Below are positions 1 through 13,901 of a stretch of 64,000 bases of DNA, in pieces; position 1 is the stretch's first letter; the number at the start of each line of letters is the position of its first letter. Made by a program: the position numbers and the translations under genes. Source of the DNA: CAVQAH01 sp963784195 (GTDB lineage: Bacteria > Acidobacteriota > Vicinamibacteria > Vicinamibacterales > 2-12-FULL-66-21); the NCBI GenBank assembly GCA_963784195.1, contig CAWARA010000016.1:434001-498000 (forward strand), in the 5' to 3' direction. The notes beneath the pieces were generated by a model that had not been told where the DNA came from, did not search any database, and was given only the letters and a program-made list of their open reading frames with translations.

Positions 1-328
1 TTCATTGTTGAGATCCTCCTCATTGTTGTTGAATCGTTCTGAAACTCTCCTGGTTACCCCGAGGAAGGTTCCGGTTTCGTTCGCTTCACCGAAAGTGCAG
101 AAACCGAGCCTGCGGGGCACTTGGTGGCGCGCGAAATGGTTGACATTCGATGGAATTACTTGGAGCGATGAAACTAATCGCCAGCTTGCCGAGCTGCGTT
201 CGGACAGCGAAAAGTCGCACGGCGAAGGCAACCGTCGTGTTCGCATTCCATACGGATTTGCCGGAGTTACCTGATCGGGAGGGCGTGCGAGCCGATGTGT
301 TAGGCTAATGCATTCGCCTGATTCCGAT
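1..328. other. Left-edge region without a supported gene
   Basis: I see no protein family signal in this stretch. An 89-codon open frame on the plus strand has no ribosome binding site and no recognisable domain, so it is not called. An AT-containing word TTAGGCTAAT just before the tRNA (about 299-308) could hold its -10 element, but no matching -35 is clear. Confidence 0.5.
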
Positions 329-412
329 GCGAAAGTGGCGGAACTGGCAGACGCGCCGGACTTAGGATCCGGTAGCCGGAAGGCTATGGGGGTTCGACTC
401 CCCCCTTTCGCA
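329..412 (+). tRNA. tRNA-Leu (anticodon TAG)
   Basis: A class II tRNA of 84 nt can be folded by eye. The acceptor stem is GCGAAAG paired with CTTTCGC, with discriminator A at 412. The anticodon stem CCGGA/TCCGG encloses the loop CTTAGGA, giving anticodon TAG, which reads CUA and probably other CUN leucine codons. A variable arm, as expected for tRNA-Leu, precedes a T-arm with GGTTCGACTCC. The 3' CCA is not encoded, because the next bases are CTCC, so it must be added by CCA nucleotidyltransferase. It lies 34 bp upstream of tig. Confidence 0.95.
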
Positions 413-446
413 CTCCTTCGCGGTGCAGGCCAGCTCTTCTTAATTC

Positions 447-1748
447 ATGAAGACCGAGTTCATCGACGTCAGCGATACCCGCAAAAACCTCGTCGTCGAG
501 ATTCCCAGCAGCGTCGTGGACGCCGAGATCGACAAGGTTTCGAAGGATTACAGCAAAGCGGCGCGCATTCCGGGCTTCAGGCCCGGCAAGGTTCCCTCGA
601 AGGTGGTGCGCCAGCGGTTCCGCGATCAAATCCTGCACGACGTGGCGCACGGGCTGATCCCGCGCGCCGTCGACGAGGCGTTGCGCGAGCGCGGGGTCGA
701 GCCAGTCAACACCCCCGATATCCGCGACGTGGTGGTCGAAGAAGGACAGCCGCTGAAGTTCACGGCGACTTTCGAGACCGTTCCGCCGATCGATCCAGGA
801 GACTACTCGACGATCTCGCTGCGCAAGCGCACACCGGCAGTCGGCGACGAGGCCGTCGAGGCGTCGCTCTCGCGGCTGCGGGAGCGCGCGGCGCGCTACG
901 AGCCGGTCGACGGGCGCGGCGTCGAGATGGGCGACTCCGTGCTGATGGACATGAAGCGCACGGCGGCAGCCAAGTCAGCCGACGGAGAAATGGGCGAGCC
1001 GCAAACGGACCGTCATGACAACGTGACGGTGGACATCGGCGGCACGGCCAATCCGCCAGGCTTCGACGAGGAGCTCATCGGCCTGATGCCTGACGACTCG
1101 AAGGCGTTCGAGATCCGCTATCCGCAGGAGTACACGATTCAGGAGCTCGCGGGCACGACGGTCACCTATGACGTCACCGTGAAGGCGATTCGCAAGCGGA
1201 TCGTGCCGGCGCTCGACGATGAGTTCGCGAAGGATCTCGGCGACTTCGATTCGCTCGATGCGCTGCGGACACAGGTCCGCAAGGATCTGGAGCACGAAGC
1301 GGGGCACGAAGCGGACCGCGAAGTCCGTTCCGACCTGCTGCGGCAGCTGGCCTCACGCGTCGGCTTCGACGTCCCGTCCTCCCTCCTCGATCGCGAAATC
1401 GATCGGCGCGTCGAAGAGTTCGTCCGCCGGCTCATCGAGCAGCAGATCGATCCGATGCGCACGAACATCAACTGGGAGGAGTTCCGCGAACGGCAGAAAG
1501 AGGCGGCGTCCGAAGCGGTGCGCAGCGCGCTCGTGCTCGACGAGATCGCGCGCCGCGAGGGCATCTCCGCCACCGAGTCGGAAGTCGATGCCGAGGTCGA
1601 GCGCTACGCGGAGCAGACCGGCCGCACGCCAGCGGCGGTGCGGGCCCGCCTGGAAAAGGAAGGCGGCCTCGCCCGGCTCTATTCGGGACTGCGCCGTGAA
1701 CGCGCGGTAGATTTCGTAATGTCCCGGGCAACCGTGGTCCAGGGATAA
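447..1748 (+). CDS. tig: Trigger factor, ribosome-bound chaperone/PPIase
   Basis: A 433-residue protein, the usual length for trigger factor. It binds nascent chains at the ribosome exit tunnel in the cytoplasm and has peptidyl-prolyl isomerase activity. The N-terminal ribosome-binding domain carries the signature GFRPGKVP (about residues 45-52). A central FKBP-like domain follows (about 150-245), then a long, charged, helical C-terminal chaperone domain. The gene heads the conserved order tig-clpP-clpX-lon, which supports the call. The start ATG was kept because the N-terminus MKTEFIDVSDTRKNL aligns with the family start. No strong Shine-Dalgarno sequence is visible. Confidence 0.96.
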   Translation: MKTEFIDVSDTRKNLVVEIPSSVVDAEIDKVSKDYSKAARIPGFRPGKVPSKVVRQRFRDQILHDVAHGLIPRAVDEALRERGVEPVNTPDIRDVVVEEGQPLKFTATFETVPPIDPGDYSTISLRKRTPAVGDEAVEASLSRLRERAARYEPVDGRGVEMGDSVLMDMKRTAAAKSADGEMGEPQTDRHDNVTVDIGGTANPPGFDEELIGLMPDDSKAFEIRYPQEYTIQELAGTTVTYDVTVKAIRKRIVPALDDEFAKDLGDFDSLDALRTQVRKDLEHEAGHEADREVRSDLLRQLASRVGFDVPSSLLDREIDRRVEEFVRRLIEQQIDPMRTNINWEEFRERQKEAASEAVRSALVLDEIARREGISATESEVDAEVERYAEQTGRTPAAVRARLEKEGGLARLYSGLRRERAVDFVMSRATVVQG

Positions 1749-1856
1749 CCGGGTAGCGGGCGACCTTGAAACACGAGGATGTTCCAGCCCGACGAAGCTG
1801 AGCGGCTTTAACGATTGGCCCGATCCGGCCGATATAGTAATCTGGATGGGGCGTGG

Positions 1857-1862
1857 TACAAT
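1857..1862 (+). promoter_or_regulatory. Candidate extended -10 element for clpP
   Basis: TACAAT preceded by TG at the extended position (TGGTACAAT) lies 88 bp before the clpP start in the only sizeable gap between tig and clpP. No convincing -35 hexamer is present 17 bp upstream. Confidence 0.35.
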
Positions 1863-1950
1863 TGTGAGCGGAATACCACCCTACCCCGTTCCAAATAAAT
1901 CTGACATCCCCAGCACCTGAGTTCTCGAAGCAATCGGCATACGTCTTAAT

Positions 1951-2550
1951 ATGGCTGAACGCATGCAGCTCATCCCGATGGTGGTCGAGCAGACCAACCG
2001 CGGCGAACGCGCCTACGACATCTTTTCGCGCCTGCTGAAGGACAGCATCATCTTCATCGGCACCCCGATCGATGATAACGTCGCCAACCTGGTCATCGCG
2101 CAGATGCTCTTCCTCGAGGCGGAGGATCCGGATCGCGACATCCTGCTCTATATCAACAGCCCTGGCGGCGTGGTCACTGCCGGGATGGCGATTTACGACA
2201 CGATGCAGTTCATCAAGCCGGACGTGCAGACCTACTGCATCGGCCAGGCCGCCTCGGTGGCAGCGGTGCTCCTGGCGGCGGGGGCGAAAGGGAAGCGATT
2301 CTCGCTGCCCAATTCGCGTATCCTCATCCACCAGCCCTGGGTGCAGGGCCTGGGCGGGCAAACGACCGACATCGATATCCACGCCCGGGAGCTGCTGCGG
2401 ACCCGGGAGCGGCTGAACCAGATTCTGGCCCAGCACTCCGGGCAGCCTCTCAAGCGGATTCAGGACGACACCGAACGGGACTACATCATGAGCCCCGACC
2501 AGGGTAAGGAATACGGTATTATTGATGATGTCATCCGGAAGAGGGCGTAG
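1951..2550 (+). CDS. clpP: ATP-dependent Clp protease proteolytic subunit
   Basis: A 199-residue serine peptidase forming the tetradecameric chamber that degrades substrates unfolded by ClpX. The catalytic Ser is in GQAASVAAV (S102) and the His in ILIHQPW (H127). The acidic member lies in the DDTERD segment near residue 173. The SPGG turn is at about 70-73. Length matches the family. The gene directly precedes clpX on the same strand with a 50 bp gap, the usual arrangement, so the two are probably co-transcribed. Confidence 0.97.
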   Translation: MAERMQLIPMVVEQTNRGERAYDIFSRLLKDSIIFIGTPIDDNVANLVIAQMLFLEAEDPDRDILLYINSPGGVVTAGMAIYDTMQFIKPDVQTYCIGQAASVAAVLLAAGAKGKRFSLPNSRILIHQPWVQGLGGQTTDIDIHARELLRTRERLNQILAQHSGQPLKRIQDDTERDYIMSPDQGKEYGIIDDVIRKRA

Positions 2551-2600
2551 GTAACGCGGGCTAAACCCCTGCGTTCCTGGGGTATCCGGGACGAATCCAC

Positions 2601-3851
<1,251 letters not shown>

Positions 3852-3858
3852 TACATTG

Positions 3859-3976
3859 ACGATTGCCGAGGGCAGGTAGACGATTGGTTGATTGACAAGA
3901 CGATTGTCGATCGACGGCAATCGTCCACCAGCAGTCTGGCAATCACACAATCGGCAATTCGCACTCTGCAATCGAC
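3859..3976. repeat. Inverted word repeat between clpX and lon
   Basis: The left half has tandem words of the type GACGATTG/GATTGACAAG. The right half has the complements GGCAATC, CACAATCGG and GCAATCGAC. The halves can pair imperfectly into a long hairpin. It fills almost the entire clpX-lon gap and belongs to the same style of element seen repeatedly in this window. Confidence 0.6.
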
Positions 3977-3981
3977 ATTAC

Positions 3982-6375
<2,394 letters not shown>

Positions 6376-6380
6376 GGAGC

Positions 6381-6425
6381 GCGCGGCTTCAGCCGCGCGT
6401 CACTGACGCGGAGCTGAAGCTCCGC
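6381..6425. repeat. REP-like double hairpin at the lon/engB junction
   Basis: Two perfect hairpins in tandem: GCGCGGCTTCAGCCGCGC (6381-6398, loop TTCA) and GCGGAGCTGAAGCTCCGC (6408-6425, loop TGAA). The same pair recurs inside engB at 6761-6833. Confidence 0.85.
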
Positions 6426-6760
6426 GCTCCTTCCGGTTCATTGAAAGTTCTAAGCGCCGAATTCGTCACCAGCGTCGGCATCCCGCGTGACGGCCTGCCG
6501 CAGATCGCGTTCGTCGGCCGATCGAACGTCGGCAAGTCGAGCCTGATCAACGCTCTGTGCCGAACGAAGATCGCGCGCACGAGCGCTGCGCCCGGCAAGA
6601 CCCGGCTCGCCAATGTGTACCGCGTCACACTGGACGGAGGCCCAGGCGGCCCCGGACGATGGGATCTCCACTTCGTGGATCTGCCGGGATATGGCTATGC
6701 ACGCGGGGGATCGGAGTCGGCAAATGAACTCGCGAGCGTGGCGGAGGCGTATCTTGCAGC

Positions 6761-6833
6761 GCGCGGCTTCAGCCGCGCGTCACGGACAGCTGACGCGGAA
6801 TCGCGGGCGGGTGACGCGGAGCTGAAGCTCCGC
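6761..6833. repeat. REP-like double hairpin inside the engB reading frame
   Basis: The hairpins GCGCGGCTTCAGCCGCGC (6761-6778) and GCGGAGCTGAAGCTCCGC (6816-6833) are identical to those at 6381-6425. Here they are separated by about 37 bp and translated in frame within the EngB GTPase domain. Confidence 0.85.
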
Positions 6834-7060
6834 GCTGCTGGTGTTCTGCTTCTGGTGGACTCCCGGCATCCCGGACAAGCGTCGGATCTCGCCGCTGCAC
6901 GCTGGCTGGACCAACTCGGGCTCGAACGGCGCGTCGTCGCAACCAAGATCGACAAACTCTCGCGCGCCGAGCGGGTGCGCAATCTCAAGGAACTCGAACG
7001 GACATTCGGAACGGCCGCCCTGCCGGTTTCGGCAGACAGCGGCGAAGGATTGAGCGAACT

Positions 7061-8551
<1,491 letters not shown>

Positions 8552-8553
8552 AA

Positions 8554-9212
8554 GTGCGCACGTGCGCTAGTGCGCAGGTGCGCGAGTGCGCACGGTGCCG
8601 GGGCTACGGTGAGCTTCGTCGCGTTTTCCTTGTCCTCTTTTTCTGAACTAGAGGTAGCTTCGATTTCAGCAACAGGGTCGTGACAGCCATCGCATGTTGT
8701 GCGATGGCTTCAGCGCGCGCCTGCTGATCGGCGTTGAAATAGCCCTTGCGTTTGCCCGAGTCGAGCTTGCTCTGCACCTCCGCGATTTCACCGCAGGCCA
8801 TCCGCAGGTAACGAACGAATTCCCCCGGCTTGAAGCGAAGGAATCCCTCTGCAATGAGCGGCGCGGACCCCTCAGCCGCCGCTCGTATCTGGTCGCGGAA
8901 TTCGAAGTCCTTCAAACACGGACCGGCCTCGGTAATCTCGTACACAACATCCGAGAGTTGCCTGCACAATTGCCACGCGTATAACTCCTCCGGTCGTCGT
9001 GCCGTTGTCATGTCAAGCGCTGAGCACAATTCGCGCCGACTGACTGTCCCTCGAATTGCTTGACGTTTGTCGCCGAGCATCAAGTTCTGTTTTACGTTTC
9101 CGCGATCCTGAATTGAACGACGAGTAGCAACCTCTGCACTCGCGCACTCGCGCACTCGCGCACTCGCGCACTCGCGCACTTGCGCACTTGCGCACTTGCG
9201 CACTCTGCGCAC
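8554..9212. mobile_element. GTGCGCA word-repeat element carrying a four-helix-bundle gene
   Basis: The left arm (8554-8593) is a run of words related to GTGCGCA. The right arm (9136-9212) is a longer run of the complementary words GCGCACT/TGCGCACTC. Between them lies one gene, the four-helix-bundle protein at 8604-9011. The arms abut the rho stop codon on one side and the kinase stop codon on the other. A second copy of the arms without any gene lies at 19310-19497. I infer a mobile or amplified unit; no transposase is present. Confidence 0.5.
8604..9011 (-). CDS. Four helix bundle protein (23S rRNA intervening-sequence protein family)
   Basis: A 135-residue, mostly helical protein resembling the family first found in 23S rRNA intervening sequences. 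Visible family features are the opening ELYAWQLCRQLSDVVYEIT, the FRDQIRAAA helix, SAPLIAEGF, and a following FVRYLRMACGEIAEVQSKL helix. A basic tail (QKKRTRKTRR) could bind nucleic acid. Molecular function of the family is not established. I chose ATG 9011 because upstream in-frame codons read into the GTGCGCA word repeat. It is the only gene inside the repeat element at 8554-9212, and in this genome type such genes often look like passengers. Confidence 0.8.
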   Translation of the reverse strand: MTTARRPEELYAWQLCRQLSDVVYEITEAGPCLKDFEFRDQIRAAAEGSAPLIAEGFLRFKPGEFVRYLRMACGEIAEVQSKLDSGKRKGYFNADQQARAEAIAQHAMAVTTLLLKSKLPLVQKKRTRKTRRSSP

Positions 9213-11606
9213 CTAGCGAACCTTGTGTCTGGCGCGGAATTCGCGAACCTTCCGCTCGACTTCGGCGATGAACGGTTGGTAACGGGCGTCGGAGCGGATT
9301 TTCGCCAGGAGGGGATCCCGGGCGAACCAGGCCGCGCACGGGAATCCTTCCGACGCGGCTCGCTCCAACCAACGAAACGCCTCGGTGGCGTCCCCGAGCT
9401 GCGCGTGCGCTGCGCCGAGGCTGTACGCGACATGGTGATCCATGTACGTGCCTCCCGTCACCGTTTCGATCAGCGCATTTGCGCGCTGCCGGTCGCCGCG
9501 CGCCGCCAGGAAACCAGCGAGTGTCGCCTGGGCGCGGCGTTCCGCCTGCGCGCTGCCACGCACCGAATTGAGGAGAGCCTCCGCATCTGACGTCTGGCCC
9601 TCGTAGTACAACGCCTGCGCCAGGTACGAGCCGGTCACCGCGGACTCGGTCAGACGCTGGGCCTCGGTCAGATGCGCGCGAGCATCCGCGGGGCGCCCGG
9701 CAAACAGCGCCGCTGTGCCAAGCAGCCGAAGCGGCTCCACGCGGTTCACCGGATCGTTGGCCATACCGAGGCGTATCGCGCGGTCGGACTCATCGAACAG
9801 GCCGAAATGATAGAAGGCTGCGGCGCGATAGAAGTGCGGCATCGCCAGGCTCGGATTCAGCGCCAGCGCCCGATCGCTTTCTTCAATGGTCCGGTCCCAG
9901 TCGAACTCGTTGTTGCGCGCCACGGCCGCGCGCGCCTCGTGCGCCTCGGCCAGTTCGGGGTCGAGCCGCAGCGCCTCCTCGGCCTCGTGCATCGCGAGAT
10001 CGAACCACTGCTTGAGCTCCTTCTCCGGCGCGAAACGGATGCGCATCTGCGCGGCTGCCGACGCCAATCCCGCATGCGCGAGCGCATACTGGGAATCGAC
10101 GGCGAGCGCGCGCTGGAACTCGTTGATTGCCGCCTGCGTACCCTCGCGGGTGTAGCGGGCGAGGGCGGCACGCCCCTTGAGATATCGTTCGTAGGCTTCC
10201 GCGTTGTTCGTGTACCTGCGGTAAAACCGCTCCCGCTCGGACTCGGTCATCCTAACGCGTAGCGCCGACACCACCCGCTCCGAGATTTGATCGCGAAGCC
10301 CGAGCAAATCTGATCGCGCGACGTCATATCGATCGCCCCAGACCGTCGAGCCGTCGCTCGTCCTCACGAGTTGAACCGTCGCAGCCACGCGATCCGGCAT
10401 TGGTTGAAGCGTGCAGGTCAGCAGGTGCTCAACCCCCAGTGATTGCCCGACGGCTCGCGGGTCGACGTCGCGCCCCTCGTACTGAAGAATCGCCGGCGTC
10501 GACCTCACCCGCAGCTGCGCCGCATTGGAAAGCGCGATGATGATGGAATCGGCAATCCCGACCTCGAGGAAGCTGATGCGCTCTCGCTCGGCGAGGGCGC
10601 GGCAGGGCAGCACGGCGAGAGTCGTCGCCGGCGTCGCAACGTCGGACGGTCTGGAAAACAGCTGATACGTCGCGATCGATCCGATCGTCAGCAGCGCCAG
10701 GAGTCCGAGCGCGCTGGGAAGCCAGCGACGTGAGACGCGTGCGGCGGGTGGCCGCGCGTCGCGCGCGGCGCCGGTTCCGATGGTCTCGAGCGCGCTCCGG
10801 ATCTCCCCGGCGCTTTGATATCGGTCGGTGGGTTCCTTGGCGAGGCACCGGCGCACGACCGCGGAGAGCCCTGCAGGAACATCCGGCCCCAGCGCCTGCG
10901 GCGCGTCGCGGAGAACTGAGGAGGTCAGCTCGGCGATCGTCCGCCCCTGGAAGGGCAGCGTGCCGGCCAGCATTTCATGGAGAAGCACGCCGAGGGCCCA
11001 GATGTCGCTTCGCGTGTCCGACTCAGCGCCGCGAAGGGTTTCCGGTGCCATGTATGCGGGCGTGCCGGAAATGCCCCCGGTGTCGATCGGAGCCACGGTC
11101 TGGGTGGCAGACACAGCGTCACCGGAACGAAGCCGACGCGCCAGGCCGAAGTCCACGATTTTCGCCTCGCCCCTGTCGGCAATCATCACGTTGCGCGCCT
11201 TGAGGTCACCGTGCACGATCCCGCGCGCATGCGCGTGCGCCAGCGCATCGGCAATCTGCACGCCGTGCCGCACAGCGGTAGATACTGGCAGGCCCTCCCT
11301 GGGAATAGCGTCCGACAACGGACGGCCCTCTACGAGCTCCATGACGATGAAATCGACCCCGTGGTCGTGCTCGACTTCATAGACCGCGCAGATGTGAGGG
11401 TGATTGAGGGAGGCGGCGGCGCGGGCTTCCTCGCGGAAGCGTTTCAGCCGGTCGGAATCGCCCGCGATGTCGTCACCCAGCACCTTGATGGCAACCGGCC
11501 GCGCCAGGCGTGGATCGTGCGCGCGGTAGACCCGCCCGATGCCACCAGCGCCGAGTAGGCCCTCGACTTCGTAGGCGCCGAGCCGCGAACCTCGCTGGAA
11601 CGACAT
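9213..11606 (-). CDS. Serine/threonine protein kinase with C-terminal TPR region
   Basis: A 797-residue, probably membrane-anchored Hanks-type kinase. Kinase domain, about residues 11-275: glycine loop GAGGIGRVY, Lys K41 in VAIKVL, catalytic loop HGDLKARN with Asp D134, and DFG at 152-154. The usual HRD is HGD, so this is a non-RD kinase. A transmembrane segment lies near 292-312. An extracytoplasmic domain resembling the FlgO / adenylate-cyclase-associated fold (LAVLPCRAL...LVRTSDGSTVWGDRYD) precedes six or more TPRs to the C-terminus. Such proteins are common in Acidobacteria; substrates cannot be read from sequence. A consensus TATAAT promoter lies just upstream. Confidence 0.9.
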   Translation of the reverse strand: MSFQRGSRLGAYEVEGLLGAGGIGRVYRAHDPRLARPVAIKVLGDDIAGDSDRLKRFREEARAAASLNHPHICAVYEVEHDHGVDFIVMELVEGRPLSDAIPREGLPVSTAVRHGVQIADALAHAHARGIVHGDLKARNVMIADRGEAKIVDFGLARRLRSGDAVSATQTVAPIDTGGISGTPAYMAPETLRGAESDTRSDIWALGVLLHEMLAGTLPFQGRTIAELTSSVLRDAPQALGPDVPAGLSAVVRRCLAKEPTDRYQSAGEIRSALETIGTGAARDARPPAARVSRRWLPSALGLLALLTIGSIATYQLFSRPSDVATPATTLAVLPCRALAERERISFLEVGIADSIIIALSNAAQLRVRSTPAILQYEGRDVDPRAVGQSLGVEHLLTCTLQPMPDRVAATVQLVRTSDGSTVWGDRYDVARSDLLGLRDQISERVVSALRVRMTESERERFYRRYTNNAEAYERYLKGRAALARYTREGTQAAINEFQRALAVDSQYALAHAGLASAAAQMRIRFAPEKELKQWFDLAMHEAEEALRLDPELAEAHEARAAVARNNEFDWDRTIEESDRALALNPSLAMPHFYRAAAFYHFGLFDESDRAIRLGMANDPVNRVEPLRLLGTAALFAGRPADARAHLTEAQRLTESAVTGSYLAQALYYEGQTSDAEALLNSVRGSAQAERRAQATLAGFLAARGDRQRANALIETVTGGTYMDHHVAYSLGAAHAQLGDATEAFRWLERAASEGFPCAAWFARDPLLAKIRSDARYQPFIAEVERKVREFRARHKVR

Positions 11607-11617
11607 GGCAGCGAACG

Positions 11618-11637
11618 ATTATAGGCTCTTGCAAGAG
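11618..11637 (-). promoter_or_regulatory. Kinase promoter with palindrome
   Basis: On the minus strand a perfect -10 TATAAT (11618-11623) lies 11 nt before the kinase ATG. Immediately upstream is the perfect 12-bp palindrome CTCTTGCAAGAG (11626-11637), positioned between -35 and -10, where a repressor could bind. Confidence 0.6.
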
Positions 11638-11682
11638 ACGCCAAAGTTACGGTCGTCGCACAGCCCGGGTCATCCCAAGACG

Positions 11683-11700
11683 CCCGACCTGAAGGTCGGG
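11683..11700. repeat. REP-like hairpin upstream of the S9 peptidase gene
   Basis: Perfect hairpin CCCGACCTGAAGGTCGGG with loop TGAA, followed by CCTAC. The same stem with loop TTCA appears at 34904-34929. A likely -10, TATACT, for the next gene lies shortly after it at about 11715-11720. Confidence 0.8.
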
Positions 11701-11743
11701 CCTACAAATGTGGGTATACTCTTCGAGAATTCAAGAGGTGCCC

Positions 11744-13893
11744 ATGCGCTTGCTGTCTCTTGTCGCTTCCCTGCTCTTTGCTCCTCTCGCCCTCCAGATT
11801 CCGCTTCACTCTCAACCCGCAACCGGCCGCCCGCTGGCGATCGAGGACTACTACCGGGTCCAGACCGTCGGCAACCCGACGATCTCTCCGGACGCGAAGT
11901 GGGTCACGTTCACGGTGTCCTCGCGCGTCGAGGAAGACAACAGCAGCGAGACGTCGGCGTGGGTGGTGCCCGCGGACGGGAGTCGGGTCTCCGTGGCGGG
12001 TGGTGCACTACGGGCGCGACGTCTCCGGTGCGCGCTGGGTGGACGGGCGGCTCGAGTACGTGGCCGAGCGGCGTCAGTGGTCGATCGATCCGGCGAATCC
12101 GTCGGCCCCTCCGCGCGAGAGCGCGCAGCCAATGGCGGCGACGCCGAGCGGGCGTGGTGGCCGTGGCGGACGTGGAGGTGGTGGCGGCGCGGGTGGTGCC
12201 GGAGCGCCGGGGCTGCCGAGTCCCGATGGCAAGTTCGTCGCTCGTACGGTGAATGCCGACGTGCCGCGGCCGGAGCCGCCGGCATCGAGCGACTTCGAGC
12301 GCCGGCACGAAGAGCGGTTCAAGGGCGTGACGTTCGACTGGAAGGATTTCCAGCGTGACGGACAGCCGTTCCCTGCCCCCGATCCCACGGCCGGGCCGGC
12401 CCAGCGCATCGAGCTGCAGCCGGCGGGCGGCGGCGAGCGGCGCGTGCTCGTCGACAAGGATCTGCGGCCCAACGGTCTGGTGTGGCACCCCAACGGTCAG
12501 ATGCTGGCGTTTACCGCCGACAGCGTCTGGCGCGACGAACTGAAATACAACCGGCCCGACATCTGGACGGTCACCGTCGACGGTCAGCTGACGCGCCTCA
12601 CAGACGACGGCTACGTTCACGGCGATCTGGGCTACTCCCCTGACGGGAAGTACCTGTCGGTACTCGCGCTCGTTCGGCACCGACATGATCATCCAGAAGA
12701 AGCTGAATCATGGCGGGCCGCGCGACATCTACATCCGCCCGGTATCGGGTGGCGAGCCGATCAACCTGACGGCGAGTTGGGATCTCGACCCGGGCGACAC
12801 GCAGTGGTCACCCGACAGCCGGTTCCTGTATTTCACCGCCGGCATCGGCGGCGAGAATCATCTGTTCCGCATTCACGTGCCCGAAGGCAAGGTCGAGCAG
12901 ATGACGAAGGGGCCACGCCGGCTCAACGGCATCTCGTTCGATCGCGCGATGGCGCGAATCGCGTACACCGTCGGCGTGCACGAAGCGCCGGGCGACGTCT
13001 ACGTCGCCAACATCGACGGCACGGGCGAGCGCCGCCTGACCGACATCCACAAGGAAGTCGTTTCCGAGATCGCCTTCAGCAAAGCCGAGCGCCTGCGCTG
13101 GCCGAGCTATGACGGCACCGAAATCGAAGGCTGGCTGATGTTCCCGCATGGGTACGATCCCGCGAAGGGACCGTACCCGCTCATCGTCACGAGTCACGGC
13201 GGTCCGCACTCGGCAACGGGTTATTCGTTCGATTTCAAGGATCAGTACTTCGCCGCGAACGGCTACTTCGTCTTCGACACCAACTTCAGGAGCTCGACCG
13301 GCTACGGCGACAAGTTCAAGTGGGCGACCTGGGGCGAGTGGGGGAAGAAAGACGGCGAGGACGTCGTATCGGGCATCGACTACGTGCTCAAGAAATACCC
13401 GATCGATGCCAAGCGCGTCGGGCACACCGGCCATTCGTACGGCGGGTTCATGACCAACTGGCTGATTACCCAGTACCCCGATCGGTTTGCGGCCGCCATC
13501 TCTGGCGCAGGTATCTCGAACTGGATCAGCGACTACGGCACGGCCGACATTTACAGGACCAAGGAAACCGAATTCTTCGGCACACCCTGGGAACCGGAAG
13601 CGCGTGACCGGATGATCAAACAGTCGCCACTCACCTACGCGGGCCGGGTGAAGACGCCGACGCTGTTCGTCCACGGTGAAGTCGATCAGCGCGTGCCCTA
13701 CGAAGAAGCCGAACAACTCTATTTCGCGCTGAAGCGCCGCGGCATCCCTGCGAAGATGATTCAGTATGCGGATCAGCCGCACGGAATCGGCGGGCACTGG
13801 AACAACGTCCACCGGATGCTCAACGAGCTGAAGTGGTGGAACAAGTATCTGAAAGGCGATCAGGCCCGCGGTACGTCGCAAGCACGGCGGTAG
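11744..13893 (+). CDS. S9 family (prolyl oligopeptidase-type) secreted peptidase, two frameshifts
   Basis: With two single-base corrections this is one protein of 715 residues: signal peptide, beta-propeller and C-terminal alpha/beta hydrolase. The nucleophile motif is GHSYGGF, the acid is in HGEVDQRVP and the His in QPHGIGG, as in dipeptidyl-/acylaminoacyl-peptidases. ATG 11744 follows AGAGG and a TATACT -10 about 25 nt upstream. The frame breaks at the GGG run 11985-11987; removing one G restores DGSRSPWRVVHYGRD. It breaks again at the GG at 12659-12660; removing one G restores LSYSRSFGTDMII. Both breaks lie in otherwise conserved sequence, so sequencing error is likely, but a recent pseudogene cannot be excluded. 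It probably degrades peptides in the periplasm. Confidence 0.85.
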
Positions 13894-13901
13894 ATCGGCC
13901 A

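Noticed and set aside
5..274. 89-codon plus-strand frame at the left edge.
   Set aside because: No start signal, no domain, and composition not like neighbouring genes.
1859..1875. AATTGTGAGCGGA upstream of clpP looks like the left half of the E. coli lac operator.
   Set aside because: The match stops after about 13 bases, there is no symmetric right half, the flanks are typical of this genome, and no LacI-like gene is near. A chance match is more likely than vector sequence or a real lac site.
8554..9212. Interpreting the four-helix-bundle gene as part of a diversity-generating retroelement (Avd-like).
   Set aside because: No reverse transcriptase, template repeat or variable repeat is visible nearby.
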